From positions 1 to 20,369 of the forward strand of contig JBBEDS010000017.1 of assembly GCA_040881175.1 (NCBI GenBank): a stretch of DNA of 20,369 bases, in the 5' to 3' direction. This DNA comes from JBBEDS01 sp040881175. Lineage in GTDB: Bacteria; Patescibacteriota; Minisyncoccia; 2-02-FULL-40-12; IGHO2-01-FULL-4-A. Below the pieces are notes generated by a model. That model had not been told where the DNA came from. It made no database searches and saw only the letters and a program-made list of their open reading frames with translations. Shown here piece after piece: positions 7,870 to 14,678 of the stretch; the first letter of the stretch is position 1; each line of letters starts with the position of its first letter. The position numbers and the translations under genes are program-made.

Positions 7870-8367
7870 ATGAAACAAATCAGCAAACCCCCAGCAGTTT
7901 TCCTGTCATACAGGAATGAGAGAGTGGTCAAACGGTACATGAAAGATCACCAGACTGACGAGATCACGGCAGAAAAGGTTTTCAGCGAGATGCTCAAGTT
8001 CCTTTACCTATGCACCGTCATCTCGACGCCGTGCTCGCCACCCTCCAGGGAAGTCGACGACATGTGGCACATTTTCATCCTGCACACGCCCGACTACTTC
8101 AGGTTCTGTGCCGAAAACGTGGGCAGGTACATGCACCATGATCCGACCGAACAGCCATACACAGGCAACAGGCCGGAGATGCTTGAAGTCGCACAGTCGA
8201 TCTTCGGCGATCTCGACGTCGATCTCTGGAAACACCTGCTCTCACCCGTTCTTGAAGCCGGCCGCAAAGACTACTGCATCGAGCAGTGCAATGGCGGTGG
8301 CTGCACCAACAAGATCTTCGAGAGCGAGATGCAGGCCCCCGCGCAGATCAGCGCATCCGTACACTAG
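7870..8367 (+). CDS. Glycine-rich-domain-containing (GRDP)-like protein
   Basis: 165 residues. The core EVDDMWHIFILHTPDYFRFC (61-80) followed by GRYMHHDPTE (85-94) resembles the conserved 'VD..WH..IL.T..Y..FC...G....H.P' pattern of the bacterial GRDP-like family (PF07173 as I recall it). Family function is not established in bacteria; the conserved Trp-His and His-His suggest metal or ligand binding, which is inference. A C-terminal cysteine cluster YCIEQCNGGGC (135-145) may add a metal site. No signal peptide. The gene has its own promoter, a strong SD and a strong terminator, and its third codon positions are markedly richer in G/C (for example the run of GTC, GAC, CTC, ATC codons at 8205-8240) than the neighbouring methyltransferase, suggesting recent acquisition. 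Confidence 0.75.
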   Translation: MKQISKPPAVFLSYRNERVVKRYMKDHQTDEITAEKVFSEMLKFLYLCTVISTPCSPPSREVDDMWHIFILHTPDYFRFCAENVGRYMHHDPTEQPYTGNRPEMLEVAQSIFGDLDVDLWKHLLSPVLEAGRKDYCIEQCNGGGCTNKIFESEMQAPAQISASVH

Positions 8368-8400
8368 TCGTTCAGAAAACGACCAGAGTCACCAAGACTC
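8368..8400 (+). other. Two small hairpins preceding the terminator
   Basis: Immediately after the stop of the GRDP-like gene come TCGTT-CAGAA-AACGA (8368-8382) and GAGTC-ACCAA-GACTC (8386-8400), each a 5-bp stem with a 5-base loop, directly abutting the terminator stem. The resulting 3' end is a row of three hairpins, which might protect or stabilise the mRNA. On the minus strand the second hairpin is followed after a few bases by TTTT and might weakly terminate the methyltransferase transcript. Confidence 0.5.
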
Positions 8401-8427
8401 CCAGCCCGTTCAGGGCTGGTTTTTTTT
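8401..8427 (+). terminator. Strong rho-independent terminator of the GRDP-like gene
   Basis: Stem CCAGCCC / GGGCTGG (7 bp), loop GTTCA, followed by eight T (8420-8427). The convergent methyltransferase gene ends inside it: its TGA occupies loop bases 8410-8412 and its last codons (KKNQP) are the complement of the T-tract and half the stem. The signal works only in the plus direction because the minus direction has no T-run. Confidence 0.92.
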
Positions 8428-9024
8428 GATCAAGAAAGTGACCAAGTCACCTTTATCGCCGAAGTAGTCGTGATTGAATTCTTCAACGTAATCAAATTTT
8501 TTTTTCAAAAGCTCTGTGACGTTCTTCCATTCGACAGCTATGCCGGGTTTATCTTCTTTATCATATGAGATTTCTTTATATATTACCGGGGTCATGATAA
8601 CTAGAACGCTATCCTCAGACATAAAACTCTTAACTGTGTCTAAAAACTTATCCTTATCATCAATGAAAGCAAAAACTAGTTTTGTAAAGACAACATCAGC
8701 CGGGTTATAAACAATCTTGCCAGTATCGATATTATTCAAGTCCATCTCAGTAAAAATGACTTTTTCTCTAACCCCTTCTCTATTTGCAACATCTTCGGCT
8801 TTCTCAAGTGCTACCTTGGACCAATCTAACCCTTGAACAAAAAAACCGGCTTCAGCAAACTTGATTGCCGAATCACCGGTACCAACCCCCAAATCTACAA
8901 CATTTTTTATACTGGTTTTGCCAATCCTAGAAACTCTTTCTAGGATTTTGCCTAAAAGAATTAAATTAAGCGGAGAAAAATCCGTTCCCTCCGAAAATAT
9001 TTTGTCCCAATTTTCTTGGCTCAT
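8410..9024 (-). CDS. Class I SAM-dependent methyltransferase
   Basis: 204 residues from the ATG at 9024 (MSQENWDKIFSEG), preferred over an upstream TTG at 9054 that would overlap parB. Motif I VVDLGVGTG (42-50), an acidic residue ending strand 2 in GLDWS (65-69), and a motif IV-like region ADVVFTKLVFAFIDD mark a Rossmann-like SAM methyltransferase of the Methyltransf_25/31 type. The N-terminal 'W...F..G' is common in methyltransferases acting on small molecules. The substrate cannot be told. It lies 7 bases after parB and is probably the third gene of the parAB transcript. It is not RsmG, although rsmG often neighbours parAB in other bacteria. Confidence 0.85.
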   Translation of the reverse strand: MSQENWDKIFSEGTDFSPLNLILLGKILERVSRIGKTSIKNVVDLGVGTGDSAIKFAEAGFFVQGLDWSKVALEKAEDVANREGVREKVIFTEMDLNNIDTGKIVYNPADVVFTKLVFAFIDDKDKFLDTVKSFMSEDSVLVIMTPVIYKEISYDKEDKPGIAVEWKNVTELLKKKFDYVEEFNHDYFGDKGDLVTFLIKKNQP

Positions 9025-9031
9025 GTTAGTT

Positions 9032-9910
9032 TCAGTCCAGTATCGTCTTAGCAATCTTATTCAACTCTTCTAGGTTGCCAAACTTAATGACAATATTTCC
9101 TCCCGATGCTCCGCTTTTGATAAACACGGTGGCTCCGAGATTCTTGGAAAGATTTTGTTGCAGTTCCTGAAATCGGGGGCTAGCCACAGTATTGGTCTTT
9201 TTTGCAGCACTATGTTCTTTCGCAGCTGATTCAAGATCGCGAACGGCAAAGTTGCCAGTCAACAGTTGTTTAAACATTTCTTTCTGCTTCGCTTCTTCTT
9301 TGAAAGCAAGCAAGGTTCGAGCGTGAGTCTTGCTAATTTTGCCCGCTCTCAATGCTTCTTTCATATCGGCAGGCAAGCCTAAAATTCTAACTGCGTTAGC
9401 CACTACCTCTCGGCTCTTACCGACTTTGTTAGCAATATCTTTCTGTGTAAGGTCAAACTCCTTGGCAAGTCTGGCGTAGGCCTCTGCCTCTTCAACGGGA
9501 TTCAAGTCTTCTCTTTGCACGTTCTCAACAAGAGCAACTTCGAGTTTCAGTCTGCTCTCATCAAAGTTGTCTTTAACTATCACCGGCACATGAGGCAAGT
9601 TGGCCATTTTGGCAGCGCGCCACCTTCTTTCTCCGGCAATTAGTTCATACTCTACATTCAATCCCCTATCAGTTTCCTCTTCCAGTTTAGAAACCAAGAG
9701 TGGCTGGAGAATTCCATATTTTTTAATTGAAGCTGCAAGTTCTTTTAGGCCTCCGTTGTCAAAATCTCTTCTGGGCTGGTTGGCATTCGGCCTGATCTTA
9801 TTAATTTCGATATAAAAAACATTGTCCTGAATTTTAGGAGTTACTTTATTGCCTTTACTTACAGGAATTAGTGATTCCAGGCCGCGGCCCAAACCAAATA
9901 TTTTTTTCAT
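9032..9910 (-). CDS. parB: Chromosome partitioning protein ParB (Spo0J, CTPase/parS-binding)
   Basis: 292 residues, the usual ParB size. The N-terminus FGLGRGLESLIP (5-16) is the peptide that stimulates the ParA ATPase. NANQPRRDF (42-50) and IAGERRWRAA (91-100) form the CTP-binding region, with ENVQREDLNPVEEA (129-142). A helix-turn-helix LTQKDIANKVGKSREVVANA (154-173) binds parS. The last 50 residues form the dimerisation domain (GGNIVIKFGNLEELNKI). ParB loads at parS near the origin and slides as a CTP-dependent clamp. The stop is TGA. The ATG at 9910 is one base after the parA stop, so expression is coupled. I see no parS-like palindrome in the window. Confidence 0.96.
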   Translation of the reverse strand: MKKIFGLGRGLESLIPVSKGNKVTPKIQDNVFYIEINKIRPNANQPRRDFDNGGLKELAASIKKYGILQPLLVSKLEEETDRGLNVEYELIAGERRWRAAKMANLPHVPVIVKDNFDESRLKLEVALVENVQREDLNPVEEAEAYARLAKEFDLTQKDIANKVGKSREVVANAVRILGLPADMKEALRAGKISKTHARTLLAFKEEAKQKEMFKQLLTGNFAVRDLESAAKEHSAAKKTNTVASPRFQELQQNLSKNLGATVFIKSGASGGNIVIKFGNLEELNKIAKTILD

Positions 9911-9911
9911 T

Positions 9912-10679
9912 TTATAAATTCTCTAAATTAATGACTTCTTCTGCTAACTGTCTGTATGCCTGAGCGCCTTTTGATCCTTCGTCAAACTGCAGAACAGTTT
10001 TTCCAAAGCTCGGTGCCTCTGCCAAAGATACAGAACGAGGTATCACGGTATCGAAAACGTGTCCGGGAAAATTCTTTTTTACTTCCTCGGCCACCTCTCT
10101 CGCCAACTTATTCCTCTTATCATACATTGTAAGTAATACGCCGAGTATTTTCAATTGTGGATTCAGTGAATTGCGTACTAGATCTACTGTTTGAAGCAAC
10201 TGACTCAGTCCTTCAAGGGCATAATACTCACACTGAACCGGAATTATTACCCTCTCAGCCGCAGCCAGGCCATTAATAGTTAAGAGTCCCAGAGAAGGAG
10301 GACTGTCTATTAATATGTAGTCGTAGTTGGTACGAATCTTGTTGAGCACTTTTTTTAATCTAAACTCTCTCTCTTCAATATCGACGAGTTCTACATTTGC
10401 TCCGGCCAAGCTCGCGGCTGAAGGCAGCACATCAAAACCAAAAAGAGATGACTTCTTTATGATAGCCTCCGGCTCTTCATTACTGACCAGTGTGTGATAG
10501 AGATTAACGTGGTCCGCCTCAAGATGAATTCCCAGTCCTGCAGTAGCGTTTGCCTGCGGATCAAGATCAACTAGAAGAACGTATTTCCCCTTCGCAGCCA
10601 AGTAGGCACCCAAACTGTTGGCAGTGGTTGTTTTGCCAACTCCTCCTTTTGCATTAATTATGCCGATCACACGTGCCAT
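9912..10679 (-). CDS. parA: Chromosome partitioning ATPase ParA (Soj)
   Basis: 255 residues starting MARVIGIINAKGGVGKTT. Deviant Walker A KGGVGKTT lies at about residues 11-18, Walker A' LLVDLDPQANAT at about 36-47, and the switch IDSPPSLGLLT further on, all classic for ParA/Soj. It forms ATP-dependent dimers on DNA that pull ParB-parS complexes. The frame stays open upstream into the tRNA-Leu gene, but the real start is 10679: a TTGAAA-17-TATGAT promoter predicts transcription from about 10683, and the alternative ATG at 10694 lies inside that -10 element. The mRNA therefore looks leaderless or nearly so. It heads a parA-parB-methyltransferase unit. Confidence 0.95.
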   Translation of the reverse strand: MARVIGIINAKGGVGKTTTANSLGAYLAAKGKYVLLVDLDPQANATAGLGIHLEADHVNLYHTLVSNEEPEAIIKKSSLFGFDVLPSAASLAGANVELVDIEEREFRLKKVLNKIRTNYDYILIDSPPSLGLLTINGLAAAERVIIPVQCEYYALEGLSQLLQTVDLVRNSLNPQLKILGVLLTMYDKRNKLAREVAEEVKKNFPGHVFDTVIPRSVSLAEAPSFGKTVLQFDEGSKGAQAYRQLAEEVINLENL

Positions 10680-10689
10680 ATATGTTTCT

Positions 10690-10718
10690 ATCATATTCCT
10701 GTTCGGCCTTTTTTTCAA
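10690..10718 (-). promoter_or_regulatory. parA promoter, near-leaderless
   Basis: Minus strand TTGAAA (10718-10713), 17-base spacer, TATGAT (10695-10690). The predicted start near 10683 is about 4 bases before the parA ATG (10679), leaving no room for an SD. Confidence 0.65.
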
Positions 10719-10728
10719 TACTTTTTGA

Positions 10729-10757
10729 TTGAAATTAGGCCTTAAAAGTGCTAGGAT
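10729..10757 (+). promoter_or_regulatory. Promoter of tRNA-Leu(CAA) and the LAGLIDADG gene
   Basis: TTGAAA (10729-10734), 17-base spacer, TAGGAT (10752-10757) preceded by TGC (extended -10). The predicted start near 10764 is about 5 bases before the mature tRNA 5' end. No other promoter is apparent for the endonuclease gene downstream. Confidence 0.6.
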
Positions 10758-10768
10758 GGCAGAATAAT

Positions 10769-10855
10769 GCCGCGGTGGCGGAATCGGCAGACGCGATGGA
10801 CTCAAAATCCATTGACCGCAAGGTCGTGGGAGTTCGACTCTCCCCCGCGGCACCA
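10769..10855 (+). tRNA. tRNA-Leu, anticodon CAA
   Basis: 87 bases including an encoded CCA. Acceptor stem GCCGCGG / CCGCGGC, discriminator A, D-arm GGCGGAATCGGCAGACGC, anticodon stem ATGGA / TCCAT around loop CTCAAAA (anticodon CAA, reads UUG), a long variable arm built on GACC-GCAA-GGTC as expected for leucine, and T-arm GGGAG-TTCGACT-CTCCC. No intron. The terminal A of CCA (10855) is also the A of the downstream ATG. Confidence 0.97.
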
Positions 10856-11466
10856 TGTCTTTTTATAGAAATCCTATACTGAGTTCAGATAAAGAACTGC
10901 AGGCATATGTTATCGGACTTGCTGTAGGTGATGGAAATCTTTCAAAACTAGCTAGGGCAACTAGGCTTAGAATAACTTGCGACAATAAGTATCCCAAATT
11001 AATGAACCGGGTAGTGGCATCTCTAAGATTACTTCTACCAGAAAACAAAGTTGGAATAGTCAAAAGACCGAGAAACTGCACAGATGTTTATGTGTATTCC
11101 AATCACCTGGAGAAACTACTTGGCTGGAAAGGAGACATGGGATCAAAATTTAAGCAAAATGTGTCAACGCCCGAGTGGATCTTTGGGTCATGGCGATACA
11201 AAGCAAAATACCTAAAAGGCCTAATTGAAACTGATGGCTCCGTATACCAAGATAGAGGTTACCCGATGGTTATGATAACAACGATTATCAGAGGTCTAGC
11301 TGAAGAAATTAAAAGTCTAATAGATTCTTTAGGCTTTACTTCTCATTTATATGAAATTGACAGTAGGAAAAACAAATACAGCTATAATAAACAACTTGAG
11401 TACCACATCCGTCTTTCCAAGAATGTACAAAAGTTTTTAGACCTAGTTCAGCCGGATAAAAGCTAA
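10855..11466 (+). CDS. LAGLIDADG homing endonuclease, free-standing, fused to tRNA-Leu 3' end
   Basis: 203 residues with two LAGLIDADG motifs: YVIGLAVGDG (18-27) and YLKGLIETDG (119-128), each ending in the catalytic acidic residue (D26 and D127). Two motifs in one chain suggest a pseudodimeric enzyme that acts as a monomer on an asymmetric site. There are no intein splice residues and no intron hallmarks, so it is a free-standing endonuclease. The ATG starts on the last base of the tRNA CCA, with no SD; the first motif begins at residue 18 and there is no later ATG before it, so this start is probably right. It most likely shares the tRNA promoter. Activity and target are unknown; a LAGLIDADG-fold regulator such as a WhiA-like protein is unlikely since there is no added DNA-binding domain. 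Confidence 0.88.
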   Translation: MSFYRNPILSSDKELQAYVIGLAVGDGNLSKLARATRLRITCDNKYPKLMNRVVASLRLLLPENKVGIVKRPRNCTDVYVYSNHLEKLLGWKGDMGSKFKQNVSTPEWIFGSWRYKAKYLKGLIETDGSVYQDRGYPMVMITTIIRGLAEEIKSLIDSLGFTSHLYEIDSRKNKYSYNKQLEYHIRLSKNVQKFLDLVQPDKS

Positions 11467-11478
11467 AACATAAATAAA

Positions 11479-11688
11479 ATGTTAATTACTTTCGGAATAA
11501 CTGGACTAATCGCTATCTCTATCGCCGTCTGGATAAAGAATGAGAAAAAGCAAGACATCCTCTTTGCTGTAGGTGGAGCTTGTATCTTGGTCTACAGTAT
11601 TGGAATCAAGAATGTAATATTCTCCGTTCTCCAGATCATATTCATAACCTCTGCGCTCGCAGAGCTTATTAAGAAAAGACGTCAATAA
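11479..11688 (+). CDS. Small hydrophobic membrane protein of unknown function
   Basis: 69 residues, starting MLITFGITGL. Two or three membrane helices are visible: about 2-19, 27-43 and 45-62, with a charged loop KNEKKQD between the first two and a basic tail KKRRQ that should stay in the cytoplasm. I recognise no family. It lies 12 bases after the LAGLIDADG stop without a clear SD and is probably co-transcribed. Association with the endonuclease may be only positional. It could also be read as a spurious frame, but the clean alternation of hydrophobic segments and charged loops favours a real gene. Confidence 0.6.
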   Translation: MLITFGITGLIAISIAVWIKNEKKQDILFAVGGACILVYSIGIKNVIFSVLQIIFITSALAELIKKRRQ

Positions 11689-11711
11689 GAAAAGTCGAAA
11701 TTCTTTTTATA

Positions 11712-11740
11712 TTGAAAATTAGCCTATAAATTGCTACTCT
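11712..11740 (+). promoter_or_regulatory. Promoter of the penicillin-binding protein gene
   Basis: TTGAAA (11712-11717), 17-base spacer, TACTCT (11735-11740) preceded by TGC (extended -10). The predicted start near 11747 gives a leader of about 29 bases containing AAAGAGG (11762-11768), a moderate SD 7 bases before the ATG. Confidence 0.55.
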
Positions 11741-11775
11741 TTTATCTAATTGAACTTTAACAAAGAGGTCTATGA

Positions 11776-14034
11776 ATGGTGCTAAAAAGACTACCAGATC
11801 CTCGATTCATTACCGAACTAGCCAAAGACTTCTGGATTATTCGAAAGCGCCCATGGGTTAAAAAGCTCCTCCTAATATCCCTCCTCCTGATGACATTCGT
11901 AGGAACTAGCGCCTGGTACTACATGTACATGTACACTGGCAGCCTGGTAGACTCTCAGGGCAAGCCGCTTAACTTCAACAAGTTAGGGGAGTCCCCTTAC
12001 AGAATGGCGTCATATGTTTACGCCCACAATGGAGAAGACATAGGCACTTTCTTCTACGACAGACGAGACCAACTCCGGCGAGAAGAAATACCGCAAGGGT
12101 TGGTAGATGGGTTCATAGCTGCTGAAGATCAAAGATTCTACTCGCACTCTGGTGTCGACTTCATCGCCACTGGCAGGGCGCTGTTTTTCAACTTTCTTCG
12201 CAAGCTAGGTATCAACTACGGACCGAGGCAAGGAGCAAGCGGCATCACTCAACAGGAGGCCAGGCTACTCTATGCTGAAGAGGTTCTCGAGTTCAAGGAA
12301 AGGGAGCCGAGCTACTGGCGCAAGGTCAAAGAAGCTCAGGTCGCATTCCAACTCGAAAAAAGGTACTCCAAGGACCAAATTCTGACAATCTTCTTGAATA
12401 CCGTCTGGTGCGGCCACGGCAACAACGGCGTTGCCGAAGCCAGCCGCTACTATTTCGGTAAAAATATCAGGAAAGAAAATCTAACTCCGCGAGAGATAGC
12501 GATCATTGCCAGTCTGAACAAATCCTCAGTCAGATACTGCCCTATCTTCCACAAACCGGAAGAACCGGAGATAGCTTCGGATATGACTGAAGAACAGGTC
12601 AAACTGATCAAGGAAGAATACGAGGCAGCGCAGACAAAAGAGATCAAAAGAATTGCTCTAGCTCGGGATAGGTATAACTGGGTACTGGGCAGGATGTATG
12701 AAGAGGGGTCTCTCTCCGAAGAGGATTACCAAAACAATCTATTCGAGAATGGTCCACTAGATCTGGAGTTGTTGAATATTACTCCGAGAGATACGGATGA
12801 CTACGGCTACGGCAACAGACTCGTAAAGGAATTCCTTTTCCTGCAAGGGTATGAGGATAAAGAAATCACTCATAGCGGCGGGCTTCGCATCACTACCAGC
12901 TTTGATACGGCGATACAGAGAATTGCCCTTGAGGAACTGCATACAAAGATCGTAGAGATCAATGAAGGCAACCCTGCCAACGGCGAACGTATAGAAGGAG
13001 CAATCGTCATAATCGAGAACAAAACAGGTCGCATCGTCGCATTAAGCGGCGGACACGACTTTGAAGAAACTGAGTTTAACCGAGCTCTAGCCCTACGCTC
13101 CCCCGGTTCTGCAGCCAAACCATTTGTGTATGGTGCGGCAATGGAATTTAACGGGAAGACGTTTGAAGACAAGATATGTAACTGCTCATTCAGGATGAAA
13201 GGAGCACTGCCCGGAAAATGGTGGGTGCCGAAAAACTTCAAAGAGAAAAATCCGGTCCCTTCAGGCTGGATCCCACTCCCTATTGGAGTCATCAGATCGG
13301 TAAACATCCCCACACTTAACCTGGCCAGAGAGATCGGAATCGATTCAGTCATTGAATTCTCTCATCACCTGGGAGTCTGGGGTGACCGCAATGTCCTTAA
13401 AGATCCTCACGGCAATATCTGGTTCAAAAGACCTGGTGCGGAGGAGAACGATACTGGCCTTCAGCCAAATCTTCCCACCGCTATCGGAGCTTCCGACGTG
13501 AGCCTGCTGGAATTAACCAGTGCCTTCAGTGTCTTCGCTAGAGGCGGGACATACATAACGCCTACCATCATTACCGAGATCAAAGATTCGGAAAATAACA
13601 TCCGCTACCAAGCGGATAACCCGAAAGAAGAAAGAGTCATCTCTCAAGAGACGGCCAAGAACATTACAATCCTTCTTCGCGCTGTGACTAAGATCGGCAC
13701 GGCAAAGATCTCTATGAGGAATATCGAGCAGCAGGTTGCGGTAAAAACCGGGACCTCAAACGGTCCTTTTGACCTTTTGATGGTTGGCTTTACGCCAGAG
13801 TATACTATCGGAACAAGATTCGGATATGACATCCCTAAAGCAATTGAGATTCCTGAATATATGCAGAGGGTCAGCGGCGACAGGAATATGCAGGTTTCCG
13901 GCGGCTGGATTGCCGGACCTATGTTCAGAAAAATCGTAGACCGAATGTATGAGAATAAGCCAAAGGTTGAGTTCTCTTCTGAGATAGAAGAGGGATTACA
14001 GGACCTTCTCAGCAATCTTCACGGATACAACTAA
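11776..14034 (+). CDS. Class A penicillin-binding protein (glycosyltransferase 51 plus transpeptidase)
   Basis: 752 residues. A short cytoplasmic N-terminus and one membrane anchor (about 30-50) are followed by the GT51 domain, with catalytic Glu117 in AAEDQRFYSHSGVD, GASGITQQEARLLY (153-166) and LEKRYSKDQILTIFLNTVW (193-211). The penicillin-binding transpeptidase domain has SxxK as SAAK (445-448), SxN as SVN (508-510) and KTGTSN (657-662). All catalytic motifs are present, so it should polymerise and cross-link peptidoglycan outside the cytoplasmic membrane. The GT motif usually reads GASTITQQLARN; here GASGITQQEARL is a deviation. It is a single-gene unit with its own promoter, SD and terminator. 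The SD at 11762 supports the ATG at 11776. The PBP1a/PonA type is the closest description. Confidence 0.95.
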   Translation: MVLKRLPDPRFITELAKDFWIIRKRPWVKKLLLISLLLMTFVGTSAWYYMYMYTGSLVDSQGKPLNFNKLGESPYRMASYVYAHNGEDIGTFFYDRRDQLRREEIPQGLVDGFIAAEDQRFYSHSGVDFIATGRALFFNFLRKLGINYGPRQGASGITQQEARLLYAEEVLEFKEREPSYWRKVKEAQVAFQLEKRYSKDQILTIFLNTVWCGHGNNGVAEASRYYFGKNIRKENLTPREIAIIASLNKSSVRYCPIFHKPEEPEIASDMTEEQVKLIKEEYEAAQTKEIKRIALARDRYNWVLGRMYEEGSLSEEDYQNNLFENGPLDLELLNITPRDTDDYGYGNRLVKEFLFLQGYEDKEITHSGGLRITTSFDTAIQRIALEELHTKIVEINEGNPANGERIEGAIVIIENKTGRIVALSGGHDFEETEFNRALALRSPGSAAKPFVYGAAMEFNGKTFEDKICNCSFRMKGALPGKWWVPKNFKEKNPVPSGWIPLPIGVIRSVNIPTLNLAREIGIDSVIEFSHHLGVWGDRNVLKDPHGNIWFKRPGAEENDTGLQPNLPTAIGASDVSLLELTSAFSVFARGGTYITPTIITEIKDSENNIRYQADNPKEERVISQETAKNITILLRAVTKIGTAKISMRNIEQQVAVKTGTSNGPFDLLMVGFTPEYTIGTRFGYDIPKAIEIPEYMQRVSGDRNMQVSGGWIAGPMFRKIVDRMYENKPKVEFSSEIEEGLQDLLSNLHGYN

Positions 14035-14057
14035 CCGAGCAATAAGCTCGGTTTTTT
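14034..14057 (+). terminator. Rho-independent terminator of the PBP gene
   Basis: Stem ACCGAGC / GCTCGGT (7 bp, 14034-14040 and 14046-14052), loop AATAA, followed by a run of six T ending at 14057. It begins on the last base of the PBP stop codon. Confidence 0.93.
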
Positions 14058-14059
14058 AA

Positions 14060-14088
14060 TTGACCAGGCGGCTGAAAAATGAGATAAT
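14060..14088 (+). promoter_or_regulatory. Promoter of tRNA-Ser(CGA) and the peptidase-like gene
   Basis: TTGACC (14060-14065), 17-base spacer, GATAAT (14083-14088) preceded by TGA (extended -10). The predicted start near 14095 is 7 bases before the tRNA. A second match, TGACATAAT at 14090-14098, would start inside the tRNA and is less suitable. Confidence 0.6.
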
Positions 14089-14101
14089 TTGACATAATTT
14101 T

Positions 14102-14190
14102 GGAGGGGTCGGATAGCGGTTTATTCCAACGGTTTCGAAAACCGTCGTCCCGCAAGGGGCTCGTGGGTTCGAATCCCACCCCCTCCGCCA
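14102..14190 (+). tRNA. tRNA-Ser, anticodon CGA
   Basis: 89 bases including encoded CCA. Acceptor GGAGGGG / CCCCTCC, discriminator G as usual for serine, anticodon stem ACGGT / ACCGT around TTCGAAA (anticodon CGA, reads UCG), long variable arm with CCC-GCAA-GGG, and T-arm GTGGG-TTCGAAT-CCCAC. Confidence 0.97.
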
Positions 14191-14193
14191 TCT

Positions 14194-14655
14194 ATGAATA
14201 TTCCCTTCTATAAACAACAGGCAGAATGGTCCTGTGGCGTTGCCGTAATGAGAATGGTTTTGGAATCTCTGGGAATAGAAAAAACTAGGGAAGAGATTAT
14301 CGACCTTCTTTCAGCAAATGAGACATGGGGTACCGATAATGAAAAACTGGTCAAAGCAGTAAAACGGCTTGGACTGAATCACATTGAAATGAGCGATGCA
14401 TCTGTTGAAGATCTGAAAAAACTTTTTGAGCAAGGTTACAGAGTCATTGTTAACTACACCATTCCAGAAGAAAACCAAGGTCACTTTGCAATCTTTAACG
14501 ACATCTCAGAGGGCAGGATTAATCTCATAGATCCTCAGTTCGGCCCTGAACATGGATATTTGATAGAAAAATTTGAAGAGATATGGCGAGGCGGCGAAAA
14601 AGACAAAGATGCCTGGCACTGGCTGATCGGAATTAGGAGTACTGAAAAAGCTTAG
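14194..14655 (+). CDS. C39-like cysteine peptidase family protein
   Basis: 153 residues. FYKQQAEWSCGVAVMRMVLE places Cys14 at the start of a helix with Gln8/Gln9 upstream as oxyanion-hole candidates. GHFAIFND gives His97 and LIDPQFG gives Asp113, in the Cys-His-Asp order and spacing of Peptidase_C39/C39_2 domains. No signal peptide, transporter domain or membrane segment is present, so it appears cytoplasmic; a linked ABC exporter is not in view. Substrate unknown. The ATG lies only 3 bases after the tRNA-Ser CCA with no SD and no promoter of its own, so it should be expressed from the tRNA promoter and become nearly leaderless once the tRNA is cut away. Confidence 0.82.
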   Translation: MNIPFYKQQAEWSCGVAVMRMVLESLGIEKTREEIIDLLSANETWGTDNEKLVKAVKRLGLNHIEMSDASVEDLKKLFEQGYRVIVNYTIPEENQGHFAIFNDISEGRINLIDPQFGPEHGYLIEKFEEIWRGGEKDKDAWHWLIGIRSTEKA

Positions 14656-14670
14656 AATCTGTGCTATAAT
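14642..14670 (+). promoter_or_regulatory. Extended -10 promoter giving a leaderless mRNA
   Basis: CTGAAA (14642-14647), 17-base spacer, TATAAT (14665-14670) preceded by TGC. The predicted start is near 14677, within two bases of the ATG at 14679. It overlaps the end of the peptidase-like gene. Confidence 0.65.
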
Positions 14671-14678
14671 ATACCTTG

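Noticed and set aside
8410..9024. RsmG (GidB), commonly next to parAB
   Set aside because: The motif and N-terminal sequence fit a general SAM methyltransferase, not the RsmG family pattern.
9025..9054. TTG start at 9054 for the methyltransferase
   Set aside because: It would overlap parB by 23 bases; the ATG at 9024 lies 7 bases after parB and gives a natural start.
9032..10768. parS site near parAB
   Set aside because: No TGTTTCACGTGAAACA-like palindrome was seen by eye here or elsewhere in the window; a computed scan could still find a degenerate site.
10680..10856. N-terminal extension of parA through the tRNA-Leu gene
   Set aside because: The frame is open but passes antisense through an intact tRNA and its promoter; the ParA family starts at MARVIGIINAKGG, and a promoter predicts transcription from about 10683.
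10855..11466. Group I intron or intein encoding the LAGLIDADG protein
   Set aside because: tRNA-Leu is uninterrupted, the endonuclease follows it, and there are no flanking extein or splice-motif residues.
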